Source: Amycolatopsis decaplanina DSM 44594 (GTDB lineage: Bacteria; Actinomycetota; Actinomycetes; Mycobacteriales; Pseudonocardiaceae). From it: a DNA stretch of 64,000 nt. The stretch spans positions 157,925 to 221,924 of the forward strand of contig NZ_AOHO01000043.1 of assembly GCF_000342005.1 (NCBI RefSeq), given 5' to 3'. The translations under genes and the position numbers were made by a program. The notes beneath the pieces are model-generated. The model was not told the origin of the DNA, did not search any database, and was given only the letters and a program-made list of their open reading frames with translations. Of this stretch, positions 32,001 through 44,600 are shown piece by piece. Each line of letters starts with the position of its first letter. The stretch's first letter is position 1.

Positions 32001-35000
32001 GGCGGTCCCGGGCGGCGACACCGTGTTCACCGCCCGGCTCTCGGTGACCGACCAGCCGTGGCTGAGCGGTCACCGCGTCGGTGACGACGTTCTCTTCCCC
32101 GGCACCGGTTTCCTCGAACTCGCCTTGCACGCCGGTGCCGAGACCGGCTGCGGGCGCGTGGAGGAACTGACCCTGGGCGCGCCGCTCGTGCTCGCGAACC
32201 CGGTCGAGGTGCAGGTGGTGGTGGCGGCCGCGGACGACGACGGCCGTCGCGCGGTCACCGTCCATTCGCGACCGGAGCATGGCGAGGACTGGACGCGGCA
32301 CGCCAACGGCACCCTCGCTCCCGACGCCGAGGCAGCCGTCGTCCAGGAGATCGCGTGGCCGCCGCCGGGAGAGTCCCAGTCCCTGGAAGGCTTTTACGAC
32401 GATCTGCCCGGGTTCGGCTACGAAGGCGTGTTCCGGGGTCTGCGAGCGGTGTGGGTCGACGGCGACGACGTCCACGCCGAAGTCGCGCTTCCCGCCGACC
32501 CGGACGGCGGCTTCGGCATCCATCCGGCCCTGCTGGACGCCGGGCTGCACGCGATGTTCTTCCGTGAGTCGGCGGATTCCGCCGGTGGCCTGCCGTTCTC
32601 CTGGTCGGACGTCCGCCTGCGAGCGAGTGGCGCGACCGTACTGCGGCTGCGGATCACGTTCCACGCGGCGGACACGGTGTCGCTGGCCGCCGTCGACCCT
32701 TCGGGAGCCGAAGTCCTGAGCGCCGGCTCGCTGGTCGTCCGCCGTCCTGTCGCACGCGGCCGGAAGCTTCCCGCCGGACTGTTCACCGTGGACTGGACGC
32801 CGGTCGCGGTCCCGGAACCGGTGGCGTGCACGGCGTATCCGGAGGTCGTCCCCGGCAAACCCGCCGTGCTGTCGGTGCTGCCCGAAGGCGAACCGGTCAC
32901 CTCCGCGCACGAACTCGGTGCCCGCGTCCTGGAAGTGCTCCAGGACTGGGTGACGCGGGAAGAGTCCACTTTGGTCATCCACACGCGACACGCGGCTGGG
33001 CCGGACGCCATCGATCCGGCGGCCGCCTCGATCTGGGGTCTGGTGCGCGGCGCGCAGGCCGAACATCCAGGCCGGTTCGTGCTCGTCGACGGCGAGGCCG
33101 AAGACGTGCCGATGGCCGTGGCGACCGGGGAACCGCAGGTCGCCGTACGCGATGGCGTCCCGCTCGTGCCGAGGATCGCCGAGGCGGGCGCGGGGGTCCT
33201 GCTGCCGCCCGACGGGCTTTGGCGGCTGGACAAATCCGGTGAGGGCACGGTCGACAACCTCGCGCTCACTCCGGCCGGCGAGCCGGACCTCGGACCGGAC
33301 GACGTCCGCATCGCCGTGCGCGCGGCCGGGCTGAACTTCCGCGACGTGCTGAACGTCCTGGGCATGTACCCGGGCGAGGCGGGGCCGCTGGGCTGCGAAA
33401 TCGCCGGGACCGTGCTGGCCACCGGCGCCGCGGTGACGGACCTGGCGCCGGGCGACCGCGTGATGGGCATGGTGCACGGCGGGATCGGCCCGGTCGCCGT
33501 CGGCGAACGCCCGTTCCTGGCCCGGGTCCCGGACGCCTGGACCGACGAGCAGGCCGCGACCGTGCCGCTGGTCTTCCTGACCGCCTACTACGCGCTGGTC
33601 GACCTGGCCGGGATCAAGGCAGGCGAGTCGATCCTGATCCATTCGGCCGCGGGCGGGGTCGGGATGGCGGCGACGCAGCTCGCTCGCCATCTGGGCGCGG
33701 AGGTGTTCGGCACCGCGAGTGAGGGCAAGCAGCACGTCCTGCGCGCGGCCGGGCTGTCCTCTGACCATATCGCCTCCTCGCGGACCCTCGATTTCGCCGG
33801 GACTTTCCGGGCCGCGACCGGCGGACGCGGGGTCGACGTCGTGCTCAACTCCCTCGCGGGCGAGTTCGTCGACGCCTCCCTCGCCGTGACCGCCTCCGGC
33901 GGCCGGTTCCTCGAAATGGGGAAGACCGACGTCCGCGCGCCCGAGAACGTCGCCTACCGGGCCTTCGACCTGATCGAAGCGGGACCGGCGCGCACCGCCG
34001 AGATCTGGGCCGAGCTGATCGCCCTGTTCGACAAGGGCGCGCTCACGCCGCTGCCGGTGCGCACCTGGGACGTCCGGCACGCGCCCGACGCGTTCAGGTT
34101 CGTCAGCCAGGCCAGGCATATCGGCAAGGTCGCGCTCACCGTGCCGCGGGCGCTGGATCCGGAGCGGCCGGTGCTCGTCACCGGCGGTACCGGTGGACTC
34201 GGAGCGCTCGTCGCGAGGCATCTCGTGACCACGCACGGAGTCCGCAAGCTGCTGCTCACCAGTCGCCGCGGCCCGGACGCGCCGGGCGCGGGAGAGCTGG
34301 CGGCGGAACTCGTCGGCCTGGGCGCCGAAGTCCAGGTGGTCGCTTGCGACGTCGCCGATCGGGGCGCGCTCGCCGCGCTGCTGGACGGTGTCGAGCTGAC
34401 CGGCGTCGTGCACACCGCGGGTGTCCTCGACGACGGCGTGCTGACCGGCCTGACCCCCGAAAGGCTCGCGAAGGTGTTGCGTCCCAAAGTGGACGCGGCC
34501 TGGCACCTGCACGAACTGACCCTCGGCCACGACCTCGCGCTGTTCGCACTCTATTCGTCGGTGTCCGGGATCGTCGGCTCCGCTGGCCAGGCGTCCTACG
34601 CGGCCGCGAACACGTTCCTGGACGCCTTGGCAGCCCACCGCGGAGCACAGGGCTTGCCCGCCGTCTCACTCGCGTGGGGTCTTTGGCGTGCAGGAATGGG
34701 CAGCGGGCTGGCCGAGAACGACGTCGACCGCATGGCCCGCGAAGGCCTGCCGCCGCTCACCGCCGAAACCGGTCTCGCCTTGTTCGACGCGGCTCTCGAC
34801 GGCGGGTTCACCACCGTCCTGCCGATCAAACTGGACCGCGCTGCGTTGCGTGCCCACGCCAGGACCACCGAGGTGGCGCCGGTGCTGCGTGGCCTCGCGA
34901 AGGTCACCGCCCGGCGCGCGGCGGCACCCGCGACCACGGACGGCGCCGGTCTCGGCGAGCGGCTCACGGCACTGCCGGACGACGAACGTACGACCCTGCT

Positions 35001-35445
35001 GATCGATCTGGTGCGGCACAACGCCGCCGCCGTCCTCGGTCACGAGGCGGGCGGCATGATCGATCCGGCGCGCGCGTTCAAGGACCTCGGGTTCGACTCG
35101 CTGACGTCGGTGGAACTGCGCAACCGGATCAACGCCGTCACCGGGCTGCGCCTGTCGGCCACCGCGGTCTTCGACCATCCGACCGTCGCCACGCTCGCCG
35201 GGCACCTCCTGTCCGAATTGGCCCCACCGTCGCTCAGCGCGGCCGACGCGGTGCTGGCCGAACTCGACAAGATCGAGGAACGCTTGACCGCTGTCGACGA
35301 CGAGGGCCGTACGGCGGTCGCCGGGCGGCTGCGGGCCCTGCTCGACGGCGTCACCACACCGGGGACCGACGTCGGAGGGCGACTGGAAGACGCGACCGCG
35401 GATGAGGTCGTCGACTTCCTGGCCACCGAACTGGGGATTTCCTGA
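29053..35445 (+). CDS. Modular PKS1: loading ACP + module 1 (KS-AT-DH-ER-KR-ACP)
   Basis: 2130 residues from the ATG at 29053; a GTG at 29038 is an alternative. Domains (approximate bases): loading ACP with Ser51 in [11 protein letters not shown] (29092-29310); KS 29374-30649, Cys280 in [10 protein letters not shown] with HGTGT and NIGH; AT 30931-31920, Ser717 in GHSVGE and HAFH (malonyl); DH 31972-32750, His in [12 protein letters not shown] and D...H in LLDAGLH; ER 33211-34150 with [13 protein letters not shown] 34165-34700 with LDD (B-type), Ser and Tyr intact; ACP 34951-35210, Ser2016; class 1a-like docking tail to the end. There is no KSQ or loading AT, so the starter must be delivered in trans. 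The predicted step is one malonate extension with full reduction to CH2-CH2. A TTA codon lies at 30892-30894. The stop overlaps the next ATG (TGATG). Confidence 0.95.
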   Translation: MTELDSLRRLESRPRAERRRILLGLVRRATSAVLDGPLPAGRTFADLGFDSLLAVKLHAWLTTETGLELPVTLAYDHPGPEALADFLDECLFGAEATDDAGSDTATGEPIVIVGIGCRFPGGADSPDALWSLVDEGEDVVTEFPRDRGWDVDGLYDPRPGIPGRTYVRHGGFLPGAAEFDAGFFGISPREALAMDPQQRLVLETAWEALERAGIDAGTLTGSRTGVFVGAEPQEYGTRLADAPEGLDGLLLTGSAPSVVSGRIAYTLGLQGPALTVDTACSGSLVALHLAVCALRNGECGLALAGGVAVLGTPGPFVAFSNQRGLAPDGRCKPFSAAADGTAWAEGAGMFVLERLSDAERNGHPVLAVIRGSAVNSDGASNGLTAPNGPSQQRVIRAALADAGIGASTVDVVEAHGTGTTLGDPIEAQALLATYGRDRETPLWLGSVKANIGHAQAAAGAAGVIKMIMALRHGRLPRTLHGTDPTPAVDWSSGAVSLLAEPVEWPRGEEPRRAAVSSFGISGTNAHLILEEPALAASEEPAPEVSSPIAVAFSAADPDALRVHAAQLAAVEANPADLAFSLAETRATLAERAFVLAPDAASLADALTTFDDRVLRGGPLQEPAELAYLFTGQGAQRIAMGRELYDAYDVYAAAFDEVCSHVDLQLQPPLRDVVFGQAVPALLDRTDYAQPALFAVEVALFRLLESWGVVPAYLCGHSVGEFAAAHVAGVLSLSDAAMLVTARGRLMRELPEGGAMVSLRASEETARALLTGHERHAGIAAVNGEDAVVLSGARDTLETAISGFGGKVKWLNVSHAFHSPLMRDMLDDFARIARLADYHPANLPIVSTVTGEIGGHDSAEYWIRHVEATVRFAEALRVLRDAGCGTYLELGPDGVLSALVGDGVARPLLRRGRPEVPELLTGLGTAYVRGADVDFEALAPGGRRIDLPTYPFQRSRYWLTPGPGGDARGLGLRRAEHPLLGAVVAVPGGDTVFTARLSVTDQPWLSGHRVGDDVLFPGTGFLELALHAGAETGCGRVEELTLGAPLVLANPVEVQVVVAAADDDGRRAVTVHSRPEHGEDWTRHANGTLAPDAEAAVVQEIAWPPPGESQSLEGFYDDLPGFGYEGVFRGLRAVWVDGDDVHAEVALPADPDGGFGIHPALLDAGLHAMFFRESADSAGGLPFSWSDVRLRASGATVLRLRITFHAADTVSLAAVDPSGAEVLSAGSLVVRRPVARGRKLPAGLFTVDWTPVAVPEPVACTAYPEVVPGKPAVLSVLPEGEPVTSAHELGARVLEVLQDWVTREESTLVIHTRHAAGPDAIDPAAASIWGLVRGAQAEHPGRFVLVDGEAEDVPMAVATGEPQVAVRDGVPLVPRIAEAGAGVLLPPDGLWRLDKSGEGTVDNLALTPAGEPDLGPDDVRIAVRAAGLNFRDVLNVLGMYPGEAGPLGCEIAGTVLATGAAVTDLAPGDRVMGMVHGGIGPVAVGERPFLARVPDAWTDEQAATVPLVFLTAYYALVDLAGIKAGESILIHSAAGGVGMAATQLARHLGAEVFGTASEGKQHVLRAAGLSSDHIASSRTLDFAGTFRAATGGRGVDVVLNSLAGEFVDASLAVTASGGRFLEMGKTDVRAPENVAYRAFDLIEAGPARTAEIWAELIALFDKGALTPLPVRTWDVRHAPDAFRFVSQARHIGKVALTVPRALDPERPVLVTGGTGGLGALVARHLVTTHGVRKLLLTSRRGPDAPGAGELAAELVGLGAEVQVVACDVADRGALAALLDGVELTGVVHTAGVLDDGVLTGLTPERLAKVLRPKVDAAWHLHELTLGHDLALFALYSSVSGIVGSAGQASYAAANTFLDALAAHRGAQGLPAVSLAWGLWRAGMGSGLAENDVDRMAREGLPPLTAETGLALFDAALDGGFTTVLPIKLDRAALRAHARTTEVAPVLRGLAKVTARRAAAPATTDGAGLGERLTALPDDERTTLLIDLVRHNAAAVLGHEAGGMIDPARAFKDLGFDSLTSVELRNRINAVTGLRLSATAVFDHPTVATLAGHLLSELAPPSLSAADAVLAELDKIEERLTAVDDEGRTAVAGRLRALLDGVTTPGTDVGGRLEDATADEVVDFLATELGIS

Positions 35446-35666
35446 TGGCGGACAAGAAAGCCGTCGCCAAGGTGCTGGCAGACATCGAGCGGCTGAGCGA
35501 GCGCCTGGGCGATCTGGATCCCGAAGACCGCAAGAAGGTCGCGAAGCCGCTGAAGAAGCTGCTGCTGGCCTACGCGGCGGGCGACAAGGACGACGAATTC
35601 GACGACCTGCTCTTCGACGCCGCTGTCGAAAAGGTCTTCGACTTCCTCACCGACGAGATCTTCTGA
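35445..35666 (+). CDS. Free-standing docking-domain-like protein between PKS1 and PKS2
   Basis: 73 residues. The start ATG shares a base with the PKS1 stop (TGATG) and has CTGGGGA just upstream; the stop is 18 bases before the PKS2 ATG. It aligns almost gap-free with the C-terminal docking region of PKS1. VLADIERLSERLGDLDPEDR corresponds to [20 protein letters not shown], the following VAKPLKKLLLA to [11 protein letters not shown], and the terminal EKVFDFLTDE to [10 protein letters not shown]. It is Lys- and Asp-rich, unusual beside PKS proteins. It carries no catalytic motif or signal peptide. By context it may bridge, compete with or insulate the PKS1-PKS2 contact. I know of no standard PKS component of this kind; a decayed end of a former PKS subunit is the alternative. 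Confidence 0.75.
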   Translation: MADKKAVAKVLADIERLSERLGDLDPEDRKKVAKPLKKLLLAYAAGDKDDEFDDLLFDAAVEKVFDFLTDEIF

Positions 35667-35684
35667 CCACCGAGCGAGGGTGTG

Positions 35685-38600
35685 ATGGCGGACCAAGAGA
35701 AGCTTCTCGACCTGCTGAAGCGTGTGACCGGGGACCTGCACCGGACCCGGGAACGGCTGCGTGACGCCGAGGACGGACGGCACGAGCCGGTCGCGATCGT
35801 CGGCATGGCCTGCCGGTTCCCCGGCGGGGCCGACACGCCCGCCGGGCTGTGGGACCTGGTCGAGGGCGGCCGCGAGGGCATCGGCGAGTTCCCCGCCGAC
35901 CGCGGCTGGGACACCTCCGGCCTGTTCGACGACGACCCCGACCATCGCGGTACCACCTATGTGCGCACCGGCGGTTTCCTGCCCGGCGCCGCCGGATTCG
36001 ACGCTGAGTTCTTCGGGATCTCGCCGCGCGAGGCGCTGGCCATGGAACCGCAGCAGCGGCTGTTGCTGGAGGTCGGATGGGAGGCCGTCGAACGCGCCGG
36101 CCTCGACCCGGCCGGGCTGCGCGGCAGTCCCACCGGTGTCTACGTCGGCGTGTCCGCGCAGGAGTACGGGCCGCGTCTGCACAACCCGGGCGACACGGTG
36201 GACGGCTATCTGCTCACCGGAACGACCTGCAGTGTCCACTCCGGACGGATCGCGTACCAGCTGGGCCTGGAGGGGCCCGCGGTCTCGATCGACACGGCGT
36301 GTTCGTCGTCGCTGGTCGCGGTGCACGCGGCGGTGCGCGGCCTGCGCGCGGGGGAGTGCACCCTCGCCCTCGCCGGCGGGGTCAACCTGATGGCCTCGCC
36401 GGGGATCTTCGTCGACTTCGCGCGTCAGCGCGGCCTGGCACCGGACGGGCGGTGCAAGTCGTTCTCCGACGACGCCGACGGCACCGCCTGGGCCGAAGGC
36501 GTCGGGATGCTCGTGCTGGAGAAGCTGTCCGACGCCCAGCGCAACGGTCACCGGATCCTCGCCGTGGTGCGGGGTTCCGCGGTGAACTCCGACGGCGCGT
36601 CCAACGGCCTGACCGCGCCGAACGGCCCGTCACAGCAACGGGTGATCCGCGCCGCGCTCGCCGACGCGCGAATGTCCACTTCGGACGTCGACGCGATCGA
36701 GGCGCACGGCACGGGGACCAGGCTGGGCGACCCGATCGAGGCCGAAGCGCTGATGGCCACCTACGGCCGTGACCGTGATCGCCCGCTGTTCCTCGGTTCG
36801 GTGAAGTCGAACTTCGGGCACGCGCAGGCCGCGGCCGGGGTCGCCGGGATCATCAAGATGGTCGAGGCGATGCGTCACGGCGTGCTGCCGCCCACCTTGA
36901 ACGTCGGCACGCCCAGCCGTGAGGTCGACTGGGCGGGCGGTCCGGTCTCGCTGCTGACCGAACGCACGCCGTGGCCCGAGACCGGCCGTCCCCGCTCGGC
37001 GTCGGTGTCGTCGTTCGGGATCAGCGGGACCAACGCGCACGTCGTGCTGGAACAGGCCCCTTCGGTGGAAACCGCCGCCGTGGCGGACGCGCCGGCGATC
37101 GTGACGCTGCTGTTGTCAGCGGCCACGGAACCGGCGCTGGCCGCGCAGGCGTCCCGTCTGCTTCCGGTGGCCGGAACCGCGGAGCCGATCGACGTCGCGT
37201 ACACGCTGACCACTCGTGCGGCCCTGCCTTACCGTGCGGTCGTCACGGGGACGGACTGGGAGACGCTCTCGGCGGGTCTGTCCGAAGTGGCCGGTGGCGG
37301 GGGAGTAACGGGCCGGGTCACCGAGGGCGGGCTGGCTTTCCTGTTCACGGGTCAGGGCTCTCAGCGTCTCGGGATGGGCGCCTCGTTGTACGAGACGTTT
37401 CCGGTGTTCGCGGCGGCTCACGACGAAGTGTGCGCGTTGCTGCCGGAGTTCGGGGAGCTGTCGCGGACGGAGTTCGCGCAGCCGGCGATTTTCGCGCTGG
37501 AAGTAGCGCTGTTCCGGTTGGTGGAGTCGTGGGGTGTCAGGCCGGATTATCTGGCGGGGCATTCGATCGGTGAGATCGCCGCCGCGCACGTCGCCGGTGT
37601 GCTGTCGTTGGAGGACGCGGCGAAGCTCGTCACGGCACGTGGCCGGTTGATGCAGGCCCTGCCTGAGGGTGGGGTGATGGTCGCTGTTCAGGCGTCCGAG
37701 GACGAGATCGGGGAGCTGCCCGAGGGCGTCTCGCTGGCCGCGGTGAACGGACCGTCGTCGGTGGTGCTGTCCGGCGCCGAGGAACCGGCTCTCGCCTTCG
37801 TGGAACGGTTCAGCGACCGGAAGACCAAGCGCCTGGACGTGTCGCACGCGTTCCACTCGGTGCTGATGGAACCGATGCTGGACGAGTTCGCCGCAGTCGT
37901 TCGAGGCCTGGAATTCTCGGCGCCGCGCATCCCGATCGTGTCCACGGTGGCCGAATCGGCGGATCTGACCGACCCGGCGTACTGGGTCACGCACGTCCGG
38001 GAGACCGTGCGGTTCTCCGACGCGGCCGCGCGCCTGACCGCCGCCGGGGTCACGAAGTTCTTCGAGCTCGGGCCGGACGCCGTACTCAGCGCGCTCGTCG
38101 AGGGCGGAGTGCCCGCGCTGCGCCGTGGTCATGACGAACCCCGTCACCTGGTCACCGCGCTCGGCGCGCTGCACACGCGCGGTGTCACCGTCGACTGGGC
38201 CGCCTACCTCGGTGGCGGCCGGTTCACCGAGCTGCCGACGTATGCCTTCCAGCACGAGCACTTCTGGCTCGGCCAGGAAAGCGACGCCGACGTCACCGCG
38301 GCCGGGCTCGCCGCCGCCGATCACCCGCTGCTCGGCGCCGCGGTGTCCGTGGCCGCGGACGACGGTGTCCTGCTCACCGGACGCCTTTCGCTCGACCGGC
38401 ATCCGTGGCTGGCCGATCATGTCGTCGCGGGCCGCGTACTGGTCCCCGGCACCGCGTTCGCCGAACTCGCCATCCGCGCGGGTGACGAAGCTGGCTGCGC
38501 GGGCGTGGAAGAACTGATCCTGCGGGAACCGTTGGTCCTCGAACCCGGCACGGCCCCGGAGGTCCAAGTGGTCGCCGGTGCCGCCGACGAGCACGGACGC

Positions 38601-41600
38601 CGCCCGGTGTCGATCCATTCGCGGCTTCCGGAGCAGCCGTGGATCACCCACGCCACCGGTTACCTCGGCACCCCGCCAGCGTCCACTATGGACATCGCCT
38701 GGCCGCCGGAGAACGCCGAACCTCTCGGGCTCGAAGACGCCTACGACCGGCTCGCCGCCGCCGGGCTCGCTTACGGGCCGATGTTCCGCGGTCTGCGCAA
38801 GGTCTGGCGTCGCGGCACGGAGATCTTCGCCGAGGTCGCGCTGCCCGAACCCGATCAGGCGGCGAAGTTCGGCCTGCACCCGGCACTGCTGGACGCCGCG
38901 CTCCAGGCCACCGCCGTCCCCGGCGAAGACCAGGGTTCGGTTCCGTTCGCCTGGCGTGACGTCGTGCTGCACGCGCGGGGCGCGACCGAACTGCGCGTGC
39001 ACGCCCGGCCGGTCGCCGATGGCTTCGCGTTCGACCTCGCCGACGGCACGGGCGCACCCGTCGCTTCCGTGGGCGGGCTCAGCGTCCGCGCCGTCACGGC
39101 CGCGACCTCGGTGCGGGACGGCCTCTATCGCGTCGAAGACGTCCCGCTGCCCACTGGCTCATCGGACATCACGCCCGCATCGGTCCTGGAGGCCGATTCG
39201 CTCGACGCCACTCTCCTCGCGTTGCAAGACTTCCTGGCCACGGACGAGCCTGCCCCGTTGGTGGTGCTGACCGGTCACGAAGGCGCGGTCGAAGGGCTGG
39301 TCCGGGCCGCGCAGGCCGAGCACCCGGGGCGGATCGTCCTGGTCCGTGGCACGCACGCCGACGTCGACGCCGCTCTCGCCACCGGCGAACCCGAAGTGCA
39401 CGCGCTCGACGGGGCGTTGTCCGCGCCGCGTCTCGCCAGGGCCGGATCCGGTGAGTCCACACTGGACACTTCCGGCACGGTTCTGATCACCGGAGGTACC
39501 GGCGGGCTCGGCGCGCGCCTCGCCCGGCATCTGGTCACCGCGCACGGCGTCCGGCATCTGCTGCTGGTCAGCCGCCGCGGTGAGGCCGCGCCCGGCGCCA
39601 AGGAGCTCGCCGAGGAACTCGGGGCCCGGATCGAGGCCTGCGACGTCGCCGACCGTGACCAGGTGCGCGACCTCTTGGCCCGGGCGGAGCCGCCGGTCAC
39701 CGGCGTCGTCCACGCGGCGGGAGTCCTCGACGACGGCGTCGTCACGTCGCTCACCCCCGAGCGGGTCGCCGGGGTGTACCGGGCGAAGGCCACGGCCGCC
39801 CACGTACTCGACGAACTCACCGGCGACCTCGACTTCTTCGTGCTGTTCTCCTCGATCGCCGGGGTCTTCGGCTCGCCGGGGCAGGGGGCGTACTCAGCCG
39901 CGAACGCCGAGCTGGACGCGCTCGCCCGGCGACGCCGCGCCGACGGGAAGCCCGCGCAGTCGCTCGCCTGGGGCCTGTGGCGGGACGGCATGGGAGCCGC
40001 GCTGAGCGGCGCCGATCGGGACCGGATCGGCAGGGACGGCTTCGGCGCCTTGGAACCGGACGAGGGCCTCGCGCTGTTCGACGCCGCCGTGGCCGATGGC
40101 GGCGCTGTCCTGGTCCCGGTGCGCCTCGACCTCGCGGCCGTGCGGAACGCCGGCGTCCCGCCGCTGCTGCGCGGTCTGGTCCGCGTCCGGACTCGCCGCG
40201 AGGCCGCCCGCCGTACCGACACCGGCCTGGCGGGACGGCTCACGGGCCTGTCCGAAGCCGACCGGGAAGCCCTGCTGATCGATCTGGTCCGGGCACGCGT
40301 CGCGGCGGTGCTCGGCCGGGCGGGTGCCGACACCGTGGAGCCGTCGCGACCGTTCACCGAACTGGGCTTCGACTCGTTGACCGCCGTCGAACTGCGCAAC
40401 GAACTCACCGCCGAGACCGGTCTGCGGCTGCCCGCGACGCTCGTCTTCGATCACCCGAGCCCGGCGGCGGTGGCCGCGTTCCTCGGCGCCGAACTGCTCG
40501 GCGCCCCGGAACCGGCCCGTCCGCTGGTGACCCGCCGCGGCGCCGCCGACGAGCCGATCGCGATCGTCGCGATGGGCTGCCGTTACCCCGGCGGTGTCCG
40601 CTCGCCCGAGGACCTGTGGGACCTCGTGGACGCGGGCACCGACGCGATCTCGCCGTTCCCCGGCGGGCGTGGCTGGGACGTCGACGGCATCTACGACCCC
40701 GAACCCGGCCTGCCCGGCAAGACCTACACCCGGCACGGCGGATTCCTGCACGACGCGGGCGAGTTCGACCCCGAGTTCTTCGGCATCTCGCCGCGCGAAG
40801 CACTCGCGATGGACCCGCAGCAACGCCTCCTGCTGGAGGTCAGCTGGGAGGCGCTCGAACGCGCCCGGCTCGACCCGGCGTCGCTGAAGGGCAGCGCCAC
40901 CGGTGTCTTCGCCGGGATCATGTACTACGACTACGCCGCGAAACTGGCCAGCGTGCCCGACAGCGTCGCCGGCTTCCTGGGCACCGGGACCTCGGCCAGC
41001 GTCCTGTCCGGGCGGATCGCGTACACCCTCGGGCTCGAAGGCCCGGCGGTGTCGGTCGACACGGCGTGCTCGTCGTCGCTGGTCGCCCTGCACCTCGCCG
41101 CCCGGTCGCTGCGGGCGGGGGAGTGCGACATGGCGCTCGCGGGCGGGGTCACCGTGATGGCGACGCCGGAGACGTTCCTCGACTTCTCCCGTCAGCGCGG
41201 ACTCTCCCCGGACGGCCGTTGCAAGTCGTTCTCCGCCGACGCCGACGGCACCGGCTGGTCGGAAGGCGCCGGGGTGCTGGTGCTCGAACGGCTTTCGGAC
41301 GCCCGTCGCAACGGACATCCGGTGCTGGCGGTGGTCCGCGGTTCCGCGGTCAACTCCGACGGCGCGTCCAACGGCCTCACCGCGCCGAACGGCCCGTCGC
41401 AGCAGCGCGTGATCCGCGCGGCGCTCGCCGACGCCGGTTTGTCCACTTCGGACATCGACGCGGTCGAGGCACACGGAACGGGCACTCGGCTGGGCGACCC
41501 CATCGAGGCACAGGCGCTCATCGCGACCTACGGCACCGAGCGGGAGGAACCGCTGTGGTTCGGCTCGGTCAAGTCGAACCTCGGTCACACGCAGGCGGCC

Positions 41601-44600
41601 GCCGGGGTCGCCGGGATCATCAAGATGGTCGAGGCGATGCGCCGGGGCGTGCTGCCCCGGACCCTGCACGCGGCGGAACCGTCGGCCGAGGTCGAATGGG
41701 ACGCCGGTGCGGTGGAACTGCTTCGTGAATCGCGGCCGTGGCCGGAGGCCGGGCGACCGCGCCGTGCCGGGGTGTCGTCGTTCGGGATCAGCGGCACCAA
41801 CGCGCACGTCGTCCTGGAACAGGTCCCGGCCGAAGCGGCAGCCGGGCCCGCGTCGCACGGCGTCGTGCCGTGGGTGCTGTCGGCGAAGACCGACCAGGCC
41901 ATCGCCGAACAGGCCCGCGCTCTTCTGTCCCTTGTGGACACCGCGGATTCGCGCGATGTGGCGTTCTCGTTGGCCACGACACGGACCGCGCACGAGCGCC
42001 GGGCGGCGGTCGTCGGCGCGGACGCGGAGGGTTTGCGTGCCGGACTCGAAGCCCTTACCAACGGTGACGGGATCACCGGTCGCGTGACGCCGGGCAAGCT
42101 GGCTTTCCTGTTCACGGGCCAGGGTTCTCAGCGTCCCGGGATGGGTGCTGAGCTGTATCGGGCGTTTCCGGTGTTCGCGGCGGCGTATGACGAGGTGTGC
42201 GCGTTGCTGCCGGGGTTCGGGGAGCTGTCGCGGACGGAGTTCGCGCAGCCGGCGATTTTCGCGCTTGAGGTGGCGTTGTTCCGGTTGGTGGAGTCGTGGG
42301 GTGTGCGGCCGGATTATCTGGCGGGGCATTCGATCGGTGAGATCGCGGCGGCGCATGTGGCGGGTGTGTTGTCGTTGGAGGATGCGGCGAAGCTTGTCGT
42401 GGCGCGTGGCCGGTTGATGCAGGCTCTGCCGTCGGGTGGGGTGATGGTGGCGGTGCAGGCGTCCGAGGACGAGATCGGGGAGCTGCCCGAGGGTGTTTCG
42501 TTGGGGGCGGTGAACGGGCCGTCGTCCGTGGTGCTTTCGGGTGCTGAAGAGCCGACGCTCGCTGTCGTGGCCCGGTTCGGTGACCGGAAGACCAAGCGGT
42601 TGGACGTGTCGCACGCGTTCCACTCGGTGCTGATGGAACCGATGCTGGACGACTTCGCCGCGGTGGTGCACGAGCTGACGTTCTCGGAGCCACGCATTCC
42701 GATGGTGTCGACCGTGACCGACCCGGCGTACTGGGTCGCGCACGTGCGCGAAACCGTCCGGTTCGCCGCGGCTGTCGAGACACTTCGCGCCGAGGGCGTC
42801 ACGAAGTTCCTCGAACTCGGCCCCGACGCCGTGCTTTCGGCGCTCACCGACGGCATTCCCCTGCTGCGCAAGGACCGCGACGAAGCCGTGACGGCGATGA
42901 CCGCACTCGCCACCCTGCACGTCCAAGGCGTCCGTGTCGGCTGGGACGCCGTGCTGGACGGCGCCCGTGCCGTCGACCTGCCGACATATCCTTTCCAGCG
43001 CAAGCACTTCTGGCTCGAACCCGCCCCGGTCGGAGACCTCACCTCGGCCGGACTGGACTCGCCTGGGCACCCACTGCTCGCCGCCGGGCTTTCGCTCGCC
43101 GAGGGCGACGGCACCGTCCTCACCGGACGGCTTTCGCTCGCGACCCACCCCTGGCTCGCCGGGCACACGGTGCACGACACCGTCCTGCTGCCGGGCGCGG
43201 CGCTCGCCGAACTCGCCATCCGGGCGGGTGACGAGGCCGGGCTGCCGCGGCTGGTCGAACTGACCCTGCACGCACCCGTGGTGATCCCCGAGCGCGGCCC
43301 GATCGAACTGCAGGTCGCGGTCAGCGCCGCCGCGGCGGTGACCATCCATTCGCGGATCCCCGGCGAGGACTGGGAACTCAACGCGCTCGGCTTGCTGGCC
43401 GAGGCGACCCCGCCCGTCAAGGGGTTCGGGTGGCCGGACGGCCTCGAGCCCATCGACCTCGGCTCGTTCTACGACGACCTCGCCGACCGCGGGTTCGCGT
43501 ACGGCCCGCTCTTCCAGGGCCTGCGGGCGGCCTGGCGGCACGGTGAGGACCGCTACGCCGAGATCTCGCTGCCGGAGGAGGCGCGGGAGGACGCGACCCG
43601 GTTCGGGATCCACCCGGCGTTGTTCGACGCCGCCCTGCACGGAATGTTCCTCGGCGAGAGTGAGGAATCGGGGGCGCTGCCGTTCAGCTGGGGCGATGTC
43701 AGCCTGCACGCGACCGGCGCCACGACGGTCCGGGCGCGGCTGCGGTTCATCGGGCCCGGTGAGGTCGCGGTCGATCTGACCGATCTCGCCGGGGCGCCGG
43801 TCCTGTCGGTCGGCTCGCTGGTCGTCCGCGCGGTCACCGGTGAGCAGTTGCGGGCCGGTGAAGACCGGTCGCTGTTCCGTGTCGAGCACATCGCGGCCGA
43901 GGCGGCGTCCGCCACGCCGGTGCCGTGGGTGCGGTGGGACGAGGTGACCGAGCCGGTCCCGCCGGTGGTCGTCCTGCCGGTTCCGCCGGCGGGAATCCAC
44001 GCGGTCCTCGTCGTCCTGCAACGTTTTCTCACCGAACCCCGGTTCTCCGGCTCGCGGCTGGTCGTGGTCACCGGCGACGGTCTCGATGACGCGGCCGCGG
44101 CCGGTCTGGTGCGGTCCGCGCAGGCGGAGAACCCCGGCCGGTTCGTCATCCTCGACGGCGAGGTGTCCGATGTGGACACCGCGCTCGCCACCGGGGAACC
44201 CCGCGTCCGGGTCCGGGACGGTCGTGCCGAGGTACCGCGGCTGGTCCGGGCAGAGCCCGGTCCCAAACCGGACTGGGAGTCCGCGGGCACGGTGCTGATC
44301 ACCGGCGGTACCGGCGGCGTCGGGGCGAAACTGGCCGAACGGCTCGTCACCGAACACGGCGTCGGACGCCTGGTTCTCACCGGCCGTCGTGGCCTCGCCG
44401 CTCCCGGTGCCGGAGAACTGGCCGCCCGGCTGGGCGAGCTGGGCGCCGAGGTGCGCGTCGAGGCGTGCGACGTCGCCGACCGCGATGCCGTGGCCGCGCT
44501 GCTCGACGGCATCCCCGAGCTGTCCGGCATCGTGCACGCGGCGGGTGTCCTCGACGACGGTGTGGTCACCGCGCTGACCCCGGAACGACTGGACCGGGTC

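Noticed and set aside
35445..35666. The 73-residue protein as a discrete acyl carrier protein
   Set aside because: It lacks the GFDSL-type phosphopantetheine site that every ACP in this cluster has; it aligns with the docking tail instead.
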